Below, piece by piece: positions 16,512 through 23,678 of a stretch of DNA of 64,000 bases. This DNA comes from Sulfurovum sp. (GTDB lineage: Bacteria > Campylobacterota > Campylobacteria > Campylobacterales > Sulfurovaceae): assembly GCA_023955225.1 (NCBI GenBank), contig JAGSGJ010000002.1, positions 10,388-74,387 on the forward strand, read 5' to 3'. Position 1 is the stretch's first letter; each line of letters begins with the position of its first letter. Position numbers and translations under genes: made by a program. Under the pieces are notes generated by a model. The model saw nothing but the letters and a program-made list of their open reading frames with translations. It was not told the DNA's origin and made no database searches.

Positions 16512-17124
16512 GTATGTACCCTTTCCCTCTGATATTTTTGATGTCGATGTCTAACTTTTGTTTTATCTTAGTGATGGCTACACGTAAAGCAGTATCTGAA
16601 ATGTGATCAAGACATTCATAGAGTTCTTCTTTGGTGATAACTGAACCGCATTGGCATAAAAGTTTTTCAAAAATTTTAAACTGTACATTGCCTAGATCGA
16701 CTATTTCTCCATTGAACCTTATGATCTGTGATTGTGGATCATACTCTAAATGTTTATAAGAAAGTGTGGATGAAGCAAATTTTGCTGCGATACGAATGAG
16801 CAGTTCTTGAGGATCAAAAGGTTTTTTAATGTAGTCAATAGCACCTAATTTGAACCCTTCAGCCATAGAATTCATATCTGTCAATGCAGTAATGAAGATA
16901 GTAGGTGTTACATCGTCCGCATAACGAAGAGATTTCAGAAGATCGATACCGTTACCTTCGGGAAGATTAATGTCAAGCAAATAAAGGTCATAGGTATGGT
17001 TAAAGGTTAATGCTTCTGCTTCTTCTATACTGAGTGCACAATCAACATCATATCCTTCTTTTGAGAGGAAGAGTTGTAGTGTCTCAGAGAGTATAGGGTC
17101 ATCTTCAAGCAGTAGCAATTTCAT
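16498..17124 (-). CDS. OmpR/PhoB-family response regulator
   Basis: A 208-residue cytosolic regulator. The receiver domain (1-115) has phospho-acceptor D51 in LLDINLPEGNG, an acidic pocket at E7-D8-D9, and the conserved lysine in YIKKPFDP near residue 100. The C-terminal winged-helix domain (about 125-208) shows ALRVAITKIKQKL and RGKGYIL, as in OmpR-like DNA-binding domains, which usually bind direct repeats about 10-11 bases apart. Overlaps the kinase gene. The 218-bp upstream space holds three perfect inverted repeats that may include an autoregulatory site. Confidence 0.92.
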   Translation of the reverse strand: MKLLLLEDDPILSETLQLFLSKEGYDVDCALSIEEAEALTFNHTYDLYLLDINLPEGNGIDLLKSLRYADDVTPTIFITALTDMNSMAEGFKLGAIDYIKKPFDPQELLIRIAAKFASSTLSYKHLEYDPQSQIIRFNGEIVDLGNVQFKIFEKLLCQCGSVITKEELYECLDHISDTALRVAITKIKQKLDIDIKNIRGKGYILEKL

Positions 17125-17180
17125 TGAATGTGTTTCCTTTAGTGATTGTGATAGTTTACCATAAGAAGGGTAGAAGTGTC

Positions 17181-17204
17181 GAGATGAGAATTGTTTCTCA
17201 TCTC
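17181..17204. repeat. Perfect inverted repeat GAGATGAGAA-TTGT-TTCTCATCTC
   Basis: Ten-base arms with a four-base loop, 57-80 bases upstream of the response-regulator start. No T-run follows on either strand, so it is not a standard terminator. Operator or leader hairpin are possible. Confidence 0.5.
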
Positions 17205-17247
17205 AATAGATTGGTCCAGCGAAGAAACTCAATCTCTCGTTGGTTTA

Positions 17248-17262
17248 TTATGACAGTCATAA
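17248..17262. repeat. Palindrome TTATGAC-A-GTCATAA
   Basis: Seven-base perfect arms around a single base in the same 218-bp region between nlpC/p60 and the response regulator. Short and compact as expected for a dimeric repressor or activator site. Confidence 0.4.
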
Positions 17263-17320
17263 CAACTTACTTTTATGCCCTTTAATATTCACATTCTATC
17301 TAGAGTAGTGTTATTGGAGT

Positions 17321-17337
17321 GTTAGTAGTGTACTAAC
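17321..17337. repeat. Palindrome GTTAGTA-GTG-TACTAAC
   Basis: Seven-base perfect arms, six bases beyond the stop codon of the minus-strand NlpC/P60 gene. It could be the stem of a weak terminator for that gene, but no T-run follows. Confidence 0.4.
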
Positions 17338-17342
17338 TGGGG

Positions 17343-18032
17343 TTAAACCTTTTGTGTCACCCGTCTGGCAGAGACAAATGTTTCGGCATAGCTTCCATGT
17401 GTGAGTGGTGAGATGATGATGCCTTTCTTTTTTGAAGCAGCGTGAATGAATTTCCCATTGCCTATGTAGATGCCTACATGTGTGATAGGAATGCCTCGTT
17501 TTTTGTCTGTAAGAAAGAAGAGAAGGTCACCCTTTTGCAGCTTGTTTCTCTCTACTATTTGGCCTTTTTTAGATTGTTCCCATGCCGTTCTAGGCAGGTT
17601 GATGTTGTGCTTTTTGTAAAGATATTGCACATAGCCTGAACAGTCAAACCCTTCAGGTGTTGTACCGCCCCAAACATATTTTCCTCCGTTGAAGTACTTG
17701 GCATCTTCCAAAAGTTTTTGTTTGTCTATTTCTGAAATCTGGTAGGTTTTTCCTACTTTTTTTGCAGCTTCATGCGATTGTGCAATGCGATCCGCTCTTA
17801 GACGTGCCGATTCAGCCATACGGGCAAGATACTCTGCACGATGCAGTTCATCATAGATAGCTTGAAGTGAATACTCTGTGGCTTTTTGGTTGAGATAGGC
17901 ATTTTCTGTATGTTCGATCTCTTTACTCTGAACGATATTGCCTTGCTGATCTGTAACGGTAAAGAGACTTGCCCAAGAGAATGAAAAGAGGCATAAAGAG
18001 GTAAAAAGTAGCTTGAACATGACCTCATCCAT
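17343..18032 (-). CDS. NlpC/P60-family cell-wall endopeptidase, exported
   Basis: A 229-residue protein with signal peptide (residues about 5-21), a helical linker (50-95) and a C-terminal NlpC/P60 domain. The catalytic triad is C131 in PEGFDCSGYVQ, H185 in ITHVGIYIG and H197 in KFIHAAS. These enzymes cut peptide bridges in peptidoglycan in the periplasm, typically next to diaminopimelate. A second in-frame ATG at 18020 gives MFKLLFTS, a more typical signal peptide, with GGATG upstream; either start is possible. The neighbouring cytochrome gene starts 396 bases further upstream on the same strand. Confidence 0.88.
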   Translation of the reverse strand: MDEVMFKLLFTSLCLFSFSWASLFTVTDQQGNIVQSKEIEHTENAYLNQKATEYSLQAIYDELHRAEYLARMAESARLRADRIAQSHEAAKKVGKTYQISEIDKQKLLEDAKYFNGGKYVWGGTTPEGFDCSGYVQYLYKKHNINLPRTAWEQSKKGQIVERNKLQKGDLLFFLTDKKRGIPITHVGIYIGNGKFIHAASKKKGIIISPLTHGSYAETFVSARRVTQKV

Positions 18033-18074
18033 ATTTTTTTATACTATAGCACAAAAAATATGAATGAATGTTTT

Positions 18075-18428
18075 CTAGTGAACGGTTCCACAGAAGTTTG
18101 CATCACATCCATTGACCGCACCAGAATACATGGAGTTGTCTATGAGGAATTTCATGATACGTTCTTTACGGTCCTGGAAAAGTGAACTTTTAAGACTTGT
18201 GAGGGCTTCTGGTTTATCTTTATGTATCTTTTCAAGTTTGCCAGGCGTCTCAAAAAAGAATTCCCAGTCGTCTTCATCTACCTGTTTAGCCATATAAAAT
18301 GGAGTTCCATGACAGGAAGTACACAGCTTTTGTACAGTTCGTAATGCCTTTGTATCATACTTTTCTGCAGCATAGGAGAGTGAGCTGACAGAAGCAATGA
18401 AGAATGCAATAGTAATTATTTTTTTCAT
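18075..18428 (-). CDS. Small monohaem c-type cytochrome
   Basis: A 117-residue protein with signal peptide (MKKIITIAFFIASVSSLSYA) and one haem site C36-T-S-C39-H40. M46 in TPFYMAKQ or one of the later Met residues could be the sixth iron ligand. A Cys pair near the C-terminus (GCDANFC) may form a disulfide. It would carry electrons in the periplasm; the partner is unknown. It resembles small cytochromes common in Campylobacterota but lacks features pointing to a specific oxidase or reductase. 96 bases separate it from the divergent flavoprotein gene. Confidence 0.8.
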   Translation of the reverse strand: MKKIITIAFFIASVSSLSYAAEKYDTKALRTVQKLCTSCHGTPFYMAKQVDEDDWEFFFETPGKLEKIHKDKPEALTSLKSSLFQDRKERIMKFLIDNSMYSGAVNGCDANFCGTVH

Positions 18429-18524
18429 AAAGAGACCTTTTTTAGACTTATTTTAGTGATAGATGTGTGTATTTTACGTGTAGCAGTATTTATATGCTGT
18501 TAGTAATAGGCTATAATACGCTTC

Positions 18525-19670
18525 ATGGATCATAAAATCATCATTATAGGGGGAGGAGCAAGTGCACTGATGCTTGCTGCTTTACTACCTAAAAACACTG
18601 CTACCATCATAGAGTCTAACCCCAAGCCAGGTGCGAAGATACTGGTCTCTGGTGGAGGTAAATGTAACATCACCAATGCACTGATGGGAACTGAGTACTT
18701 TCTGGGTGATGAAAACTTTGTACAACAATCCTTAAAAAAATTTAATGAAAAGGCACTTCTGAGATGGCTGGAGAGACAAAATCTGCACCCTGTACTCAGG
18801 AAAGAAACACAGTATTTTTGTAAAGACTCAGCGAAAGAGTTGTTGGATATTTTTGTAAAAGAGAGTAAAAAACAGACACTCTGTACCTCTGAACAAGTTT
18901 TGGAAGTCACGAAGCGTGATGAGATCTTTTATGTCAAGACGAACAAAAAAACACATACAGCTAAATCGGTGGTCGTCGCTTCGGGCGGATTGAGCTATCC
19001 TAAAATTGGTGCAAGCAGCATAGGGTATGAGATCGCAGAGTCATTTGGACATACTGTTGTGAAGACGGCACCTGCACTGGTAGGATTTACTGTACAAAAA
19101 GAGCAGTTTTTTTTTAAAGAACTCTCCGGGGTTTCGACAGATGTCAAGATACACATTGGAGATAACGTTTGTGAAGGTGCTTTACTCTTTGCACATAAGG
19201 GTATGAGTGGACCTGCTGTACTGGATGCATCTCTTTATTGGGAAAAGGGAAGGATAGAGATCGATTTTTTACCAAATTTTTCTTGGAAAAGTGTACAAGG
19301 AAGTAAAAAGCAGATATCTTCACTCTTGCCTATGCCAAAACGCGTTACTAAGGCATTTTTGTTACAATTTCAGCTGGAAGATAAACCTTACCATCAACTT
19401 ACAGTGAAAGAACTTGAAAGTCTTCAAACGTTAAGTCACTATAGCCTTGCGCCTGCAGGTACATTTGGTTACGCTAAAGCGGAAGTTACCAAGGGTGGTG
19501 TGGAGACATATGAAGTGGACAGCAGTACAATGATGAGTAAGAAAGAAGAGGGACTTTACTTCATAGGTGAGGTCTTGGATGTAACAGGGAGACTTGGGGG
19601 TTATAACTTTCAGTGGGCATTTTCAAGTGCTTACAGTTGTGCTAAAAATGTATCTACTAGGGAAGAGTAG
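18525..19670 (+). CDS. HI0933/YhiN-family FAD-dependent oxidoreductase
   Basis: A 381-residue flavoprotein. The N-terminal dinucleotide fold reads IIGGGASALMLA, followed by the family hallmark PGAKILVSGGGKCNITN. The C-terminal portion has TKGGVETYEVD and GLYFIGEVLDVTGRLGGYNFQWAFSSAY, which binds FAD and is diagnostic of this family (NAD(P)/FAD-dependent oxidoreductase; some relatives, such as BaiN, act on steroids). Length is normal. The substrate is not known, and no neighbouring gene suggests one. Probably monocistronic or co-transcribed with the L,D-transpeptidase gene that follows 80 bases later. Confidence 0.85.
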   Translation: MDHKIIIIGGGASALMLAALLPKNTATIIESNPKPGAKILVSGGGKCNITNALMGTEYFLGDENFVQQSLKKFNEKALLRWLERQNLHPVLRKETQYFCKDSAKELLDIFVKESKKQTLCTSEQVLEVTKRDEIFYVKTNKKTHTAKSVVVASGGLSYPKIGASSIGYEIAESFGHTVVKTAPALVGFTVQKEQFFFKELSGVSTDVKIHIGDNVCEGALLFAHKGMSGPAVLDASLYWEKGRIEIDFLPNFSWKSVQGSKKQISSLLPMPKRVTKAFLLQFQLEDKPYHQLTVKELESLQTLSHYSLAPAGTFGYAKAEVTKGGVETYEVDSSTMMSKKEEGLYFIGEVLDVTGRLGGYNFQWAFSSAYSCAKNVSTREE

Positions 19671-19750
19671 TGAAAATAAGGATTGTGTGACACAAATATG
19701 ACACGATGATTATATATTGTTTTTTTGAAGTTAAACAAAAGGGATTTATA

Positions 19751-21010
19751 GTGAAAAAATTTATAATGTTGATACTTTCGGGGGTATCTGCTATTGTATT
19801 GAGTGGATGTGGTATGGGAACACCAGATGCTGAGGGTTGGAAATCATCTCAGAAAGATGAGTTTTTAGAGATACTGGAAACAGATAAATATGCCTCTATT
19901 TGTAATCAACAGGCACTTTATGAGAAGGTAAAAGAGAGTGAAAACTCTAAACTCATGTCTAAGTTACTTGTAGCGTATACAAATAACCTTGCCAATGGTT
20001 GTATAGATCTGGAAAGTTTCAATGAATCTCAAGAGAAAAGGGTAGAGAAGAAGGTCGCAACTTACTATGAAACATATCTGCAAGATGTTAAAGAGTCCGA
20101 TATTATGCGGAAGCTTAGAGCGGGACAGAGTATAGAAGAGATATTAAAACCTTATGTACCTCAGTATGCACAGTTTTTTGATCTTAAAAAAAGATATATG
20201 CTTTTAAAGGGTGACACAAACACTTCAAAAAAAACACTTCGTAAAATGCGTCTTAACCTGGAAAGATTGAAATTGATGAAGCCAGGCATTGGGGATAATT
20301 ATGCTTTGGTAAACGTACCTGAGTATACTGTCCGTGTGATCGATACCAATGGTACTGCTGTGGCAATGGCGGTTGTAGTAGGTCAAAGAAAAATGCAAAC
20401 ACCTATATTTTCTGCCAATCTCTCTTATGTGACCCTAAACCCTCAATGGGGTGTCCCGGACAGTATCGCCAGAAATGAAGTGATCCCAAAGTTGTTAAAA
20501 GATCCAGGCTATTTGGTAAGCCACAACATGGTCATACGCAAGTCTTATGACCTTGGCACACCTGAAGTAAGTCAAGATTCAGTAGATTGGGAAGCGTATC
20601 TCATTGAAGAGAAAGATAGCAAAGATATGACGTATAAGTTTATAGAAGTACCCTCGGAGAAAAATGGATTGGGACGTGTGAAGTTCATCTTCCCGAACAA
20701 ACATTCTGTCTATATGCATGACACACAGTCAAAAAGTCTTTTTAAACGTAAAGTACGCACTTTCAGCCATGGATGTGTAAGACTTGCAAAACCAGTGATG
20801 ATGTTAGATCATATCTCAAAAAATTATACCACCAACAGTGATGAAGATGTAAAAGAGTGGTATGACTCATTGAAAACCAAGCATATGGGTCTGAGTAAAA
20901 AGTTACCTGTGCATACTTCATATTTAACAACGTATGTTGATGAGTGTGGAGATTTGTTGGTATTTAATGATATTTATGGCTTTGACAAGTCACAAAAATT
21001 GAATTTTTAA
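19751..21010 (+). CDS. L,D-transpeptidase (YkuD domain) lipoprotein
   Basis: A 419-residue lipoprotein. The chosen GTG start has AAAGGGAT seven bases upstream and yields a lipoprotein signal with lipobox LSGC (MLILSGVSAIVLSGCG); the frame is open 15 codons earlier, which would hide the signal. The C-terminal YkuD domain carries YMHDTQSKSLFKRKVR and FSHGCVRLAKP, with catalytic Cys at about residue 342. Large proteins of this layout (YcbB-like) make 3-3 crosslinks in peptidoglycan. The next gene, nine bases downstream, encodes a second YkuD protein, so the pair probably remodels the wall together. Confidence 0.87.
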   Translation: MKKFIMLILSGVSAIVLSGCGMGTPDAEGWKSSQKDEFLEILETDKYASICNQQALYEKVKESENSKLMSKLLVAYTNNLANGCIDLESFNESQEKRVEKKVATYYETYLQDVKESDIMRKLRAGQSIEEILKPYVPQYAQFFDLKKRYMLLKGDTNTSKKTLRKMRLNLERLKLMKPGIGDNYALVNVPEYTVRVIDTNGTAVAMAVVVGQRKMQTPIFSANLSYVTLNPQWGVPDSIARNEVIPKLLKDPGYLVSHNMVIRKSYDLGTPEVSQDSVDWEAYLIEEKDSKDMTYKFIEVPSEKNGLGRVKFIFPNKHSVYMHDTQSKSLFKRKVRTFSHGCVRLAKPVMMLDHISKNYTTNSDEDVKEWYDSLKTKHMGLSKKLPVHTSYLTTYVDECGDLLVFNDIYGFDKSQKLNF

Positions 21011-21019
21011 GAAAAAGAG

Positions 21020-21790
21020 ATGATGACAAGAGCATGGCTGATCTTAGCTGATATCCTTGTTCACCTTTTTCTATTCATCTCTCTTATTCTTTTTTATATT
21101 TACCCTCTTTCAGAGCAACACATCTCAAAGGAAGATTGCATGTCAAGAGGAGCATCAATGAACAAAGATCACTTTATCGATGTCAACCTGGAAGAGAAAC
21201 TTGTTTTACTTTCAGCCAAAGTAGGGGATCCTGTCTTTATACGTATCTTTAAAGAGGAGTCACTCTTAGAAGTATGGATACGCACAGGGGCAGAGTACCA
21301 GCATTTAAAAGACTACTTTATCTGTGCCTACTCTGGATATCTTGGACCCAAGTTACAAGAAGGTGACAGACAGTCTCCAGAAGGTTTTTATAAAATAAAA
21401 AAATATCAACTTAATCCAAACAGCAAATACCATCTCTCCTTCAACTTAGGCTTTCCTAACGCATATGACCGTGCACATGAACGTACAGGTTCATTTTTGA
21501 TGGTGCATGGAAATTGTGTTTCTGATGGATGTTATGCTATGACGGATGAGAAGATAGAAGAGATCTATAGCTTGGTAGAAGGTGCTTTGCAAAAAGGTCA
21601 GAAGTATGTACAGGTCTATGCTTTTCCCTTCCGTATGACAGATGCAAACATGGCACTATACTCAGAGAGTGAGTGGTATGACTTTTGGGTCAATCTAAAA
21701 GAGGGGTACGACTATTTTGAAGCAGAAAAATTGCCACCTCATGTTCAAGTAGAAGAGAAACTATACACTATACATGAAGCAAATGAATAG
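21020..21790 (+). CDS. YafK/DpaA-type YkuD-domain protein
   Basis: A 256-residue protein with one N-terminal membrane segment (residues 6-30) and a periplasmic YkuD domain. The active site reads HGNCVSDGCYAMTDE, with H163 and C171. The segment REGDRQSPEG-type (EGDRQSPEGFYKI) is characteristic of the YafK group, in which Escherichia coli DpaA detaches Braun lipoprotein from peptidoglycan; other members in Campylobacterota shape the cell. Which activity applies here is unknown. It is nine bases after the large L,D-transpeptidase and likely in the same operon. Confidence 0.82.
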   Translation: MMTRAWLILADILVHLFLFISLILFYIYPLSEQHISKEDCMSRGASMNKDHFIDVNLEEKLVLLSAKVGDPVFIRIFKEESLLEVWIRTGAEYQHLKDYFICAYSGYLGPKLQEGDRQSPEGFYKIKKYQLNPNSKYHLSFNLGFPNAYDRAHERTGSFLMVHGNCVSDGCYAMTDEKIEEIYSLVEGALQKGQKYVQVYAFPFRMTDANMALYSESEWYDFWVNLKEGYDYFEAEKLPPHVQVEEKLYTIHEANE

Positions 21791-21852
21791 TCGTTTGATC
21801 ATTTAAAACCTCTAATTTCTTTTTCACACACTTTTTGCTTTAATAATTTAAT

Positions 21853-21890
21853 TTTTTGTGATACAATAATTTAAGTTTTTGTGATACAAT
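21853..21890 (+). promoter_or_regulatory. Duplicated extended -10 promoter element
   Basis: The 15-mer TTTTTGTGATACAAT occurs twice, at 21853-21867 and 21876-21890. Each copy ends in an extended -10 (TGTGATACAAT) behind a T-run, resembling Campylobacter sigma-70 promoters. Either could drive the gene at 22002, leaving a leader of roughly 105-130 bases. Confidence 0.5.
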
Positions 21891-22001
21891 GAAGTATGAA
21901 GATTTGATTGAGATGCGCATTTAGCAGAGTGTCTCTATCATTATGTTACTTCATGTTGATCATTGAAAATGATAAATTATATAATTCTAGGAGGAATAGT
22001 T

Positions 22002-22451
22002 ATGGAAAGAGTATTTAAAGAGAAATTGGAAGAAGTTGTAATACTTCTGAATAATCCAGATGAAACTGTAATGATAAAAGAAGTTAAAGAGAAACTGGAA
22101 AAACTTCTCGCACTTGTGAATAATCCAGAAAAAATTGAAGTGGAAAAAAGAGAAAATAAAGAGAAATTGGAAGCAGTTGTAGAACTTGTCAATAATGTGA
22201 TGGTGAACCCGGATGTTGAGGTTGAATATTGTATACCTGAAGTAAATACAACAGCAGAGACTTGTGATGTTTCTGGAGATCCTTATATACACTTGAAATA
22301 TACGGCCAATGGGACACATATAATGAAGCAAAATATACCTCTGAAACATCACTATATAAATAAAACAGCAGAAGATATAGCAAACCTTGTTACCTTCTAT
22401 ATTGAGCAGTTTATTGAACAGATTGATTCTGTTGAGAACGGTGCACAGTAA
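22002..22451 (+). CDS. Unknown protein with three KEKLE...NNP repeats
   Basis: A 149-residue soluble, probably cytosolic protein with no recognised family. Three helical repeats of the form KEKLE-x-VV-x-LLNNP occur at residues 6-19, 29-42 and 53-65, followed by a globular-looking C-terminal part (75-149) containing Cys at 77 and 88 and HLKYTANGTH. The ATG at 22002 follows a strong GGAGGAAT ribosome site at six bases; upstream in-frame ATGs lack one. A duplicated promoter lies in front and a strong hairpin directly behind, so it is a single-gene unit that is probably well expressed. Confidence 0.75.
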   Translation: MERVFKEKLEEVVILLNNPDETVMIKEVKEKLEKLLALVNNPEKIEVEKRENKEKLEAVVELVNNVMVNPDVEVEYCIPEVNTTAETCDVSGDPYIHLKYTANGTHIMKQNIPLKHHYINKTAEDIANLVTFYIEQFIEQIDSVENGAQ

Positions 22452-22467
22452 GACGTTCACTACAGAG

Positions 22468-22500
22468 TATAGACTATAGGTATCTATAGTCTATATCTTT
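22468..22500 (+). terminator. Hairpin terminator TATAGACTATAG-GTAT-CTATAGTCTATA
   Basis: Perfect 12-base stem with a four-base loop, starting 17 bases after the stop codon of the unknown repeat protein and followed by TCTTT. The stem is AT-rich and the T-run short, so termination efficiency is uncertain, but placement fits. Confidence 0.6.
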
Positions 22501-22675
22501 AATATAGTACAGATTTAAGAGGTAAGACTCCTCAAGATCAAACCATTTAATTTAATCCAAACACGCTGTAGAAGCACCATTAGAATGACATATCCATTTA
22601 GATAAGCATCTTACACTTCCTACTATTCATAAGCCTTAAAATAAATACACATTACAAACAAAAACCATTCTCAGC

Positions 22676-22716
22676 TAACACTTAACTAACACTTCCATAA
22701 CACTTGAGTAACACTG
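22676..22716 (+). promoter_or_regulatory. Four TAACACT direct repeats at exact 11-bp spacing
   Basis: TAACACTT starts at 22676, 22687 and 22698, and TAACACTG at 22709, each exactly 11 bases apart, ending 40 bases before the start of the sulfide dehydrogenase lipoprotein gene. Direct repeats on one helical face, about one turn apart, are typical of PhoB/OmpR-family regulator sites. No clear -35/-10 pair was identified beside them. Confidence 0.55.
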
Positions 22717-22756
22717 TTCACGATAAACTACTTCATAACAAATTAAAAGGACAGGC

Positions 22757-23665
22757 ATGAAAACAACTTCATTGAAACTTTCGGCTTTAGCATCTGCACT
22801 TATTTTAGTAGGATGTGACGGATCATCTACTACAGACACAGCTGTTACTTCAACCAATTCCCTATCAAAGATCAGTGGTACAGTTCCAGGAACACTTATT
22901 GAAGCATTTTGTGCGGATGGTAGTTACTATAAAGTCACATCAACTGACAACAATACGAATGAGCATCCATTCGAGTTAGAAATTCCAAGTACGGTTAGCT
23001 GCTCTCTGGTTATGACAACAAATGAAAACGACGAAGCAAAAAAAGTGATTACCCAAATCGGTGTGATCACATCTGATGCTAACGGGACACTCTTTACAGC
23101 ATCAGGAGATATCAATCTTGGTAACATCCCTCTTGCAATGGATCCTTCTGATATCAATGATGCTAACGGTGATCATGTGTCAGATGACATACTGAGCATT
23201 CAAGTTGATGGTACATCTATTGTAGTTGAACTTGAGAACCCTCTGGATGATGATGACGATGGATTAGTGAATGTCTATGAAGACGATGACAACGATGGTA
23301 TTCACAACCATGATGATGACGATGATGACGGTGACAATGAAATTGATATCGATAATGACCCTGACGATGATGGTATAGACAATGATGATGATGTCGATGA
23401 CAACAATGATGGCACTATAGATACTCCTTTACCCGCAACTTACACCACTAATGCAGGAAGACTTTTAGGTTCTCAATGTGCCCAGTGTCATGGTACAAAT
23501 GGTATCTCATCAAATGAGTGGGACAGTATAGCAGGTGAAGATGATCTAGAAAATGAGATCTTTGAAGATGATGAACCAATTATGAGTGCCCAGGCTCATG
23601 GATATACCGGTGAAGAGATAATACTTATTGGTAATTGGCTAAAAACGCTTAAAAATAACGATTAA
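22757..23665 (+). CDS. Lipoprotein c-type cytochrome, FccA-like with Asp-rich linker
   Basis: A 302-residue lipoprotein: lipobox LVGC (lipidated C20), an N-terminal domain of about 140 residues, a highly acidic DDD-type linker (residues 164-222) resembling calcium-binding DxDxDG loops, and a C-terminal monohaem cytochrome domain. Haem is bound at C241-A-Q-C244-H245, with M276 in the MSAQAHGYTGEEI segment the likely sixth ligand. The last 75 residues match the cytochrome subunit of flavocytochrome c sulfide dehydrogenase, and the flavoprotein subunit gene follows after 13 bases. The acidic linker may keep the haem domain at a distance from the membrane. Confidence 0.85.
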   Translation: MKTTSLKLSALASALILVGCDGSSTTDTAVTSTNSLSKISGTVPGTLIEAFCADGSYYKVTSTDNNTNEHPFELEIPSTVSCSLVMTTNENDEAKKVITQIGVITSDANGTLFTASGDINLGNIPLAMDPSDINDANGDHVSDDILSIQVDGTSIVVELENPLDDDDDGLVNVYEDDDNDGIHNHDDDDDDGDNEIDIDNDPDDDGIDNDDDVDDNNDGTIDTPLPATYTTNAGRLLGSQCAQCHGTNGISSNEWDSIAGEDDLENEIFEDDEPIMSAQAHGYTGEEIILIGNWLKTLKNND

Positions 23666-23678
23666 AAAAGGATAGTAA

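Larger units (their letters stand above)
22452..22756. other. 305-bp intergenic region: hairpin, then phased repeats
   Basis: No open frame with a ribosome site was seen. The first 50 bases contain a 12-base-stem hairpin (22468-22500) that ends the preceding gene. The last 80 bases contain four direct repeats (22676-22716) in front of the sulfide dehydrogenase lipoprotein. The middle part shows no recognisable structure. Confidence 0.6.
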
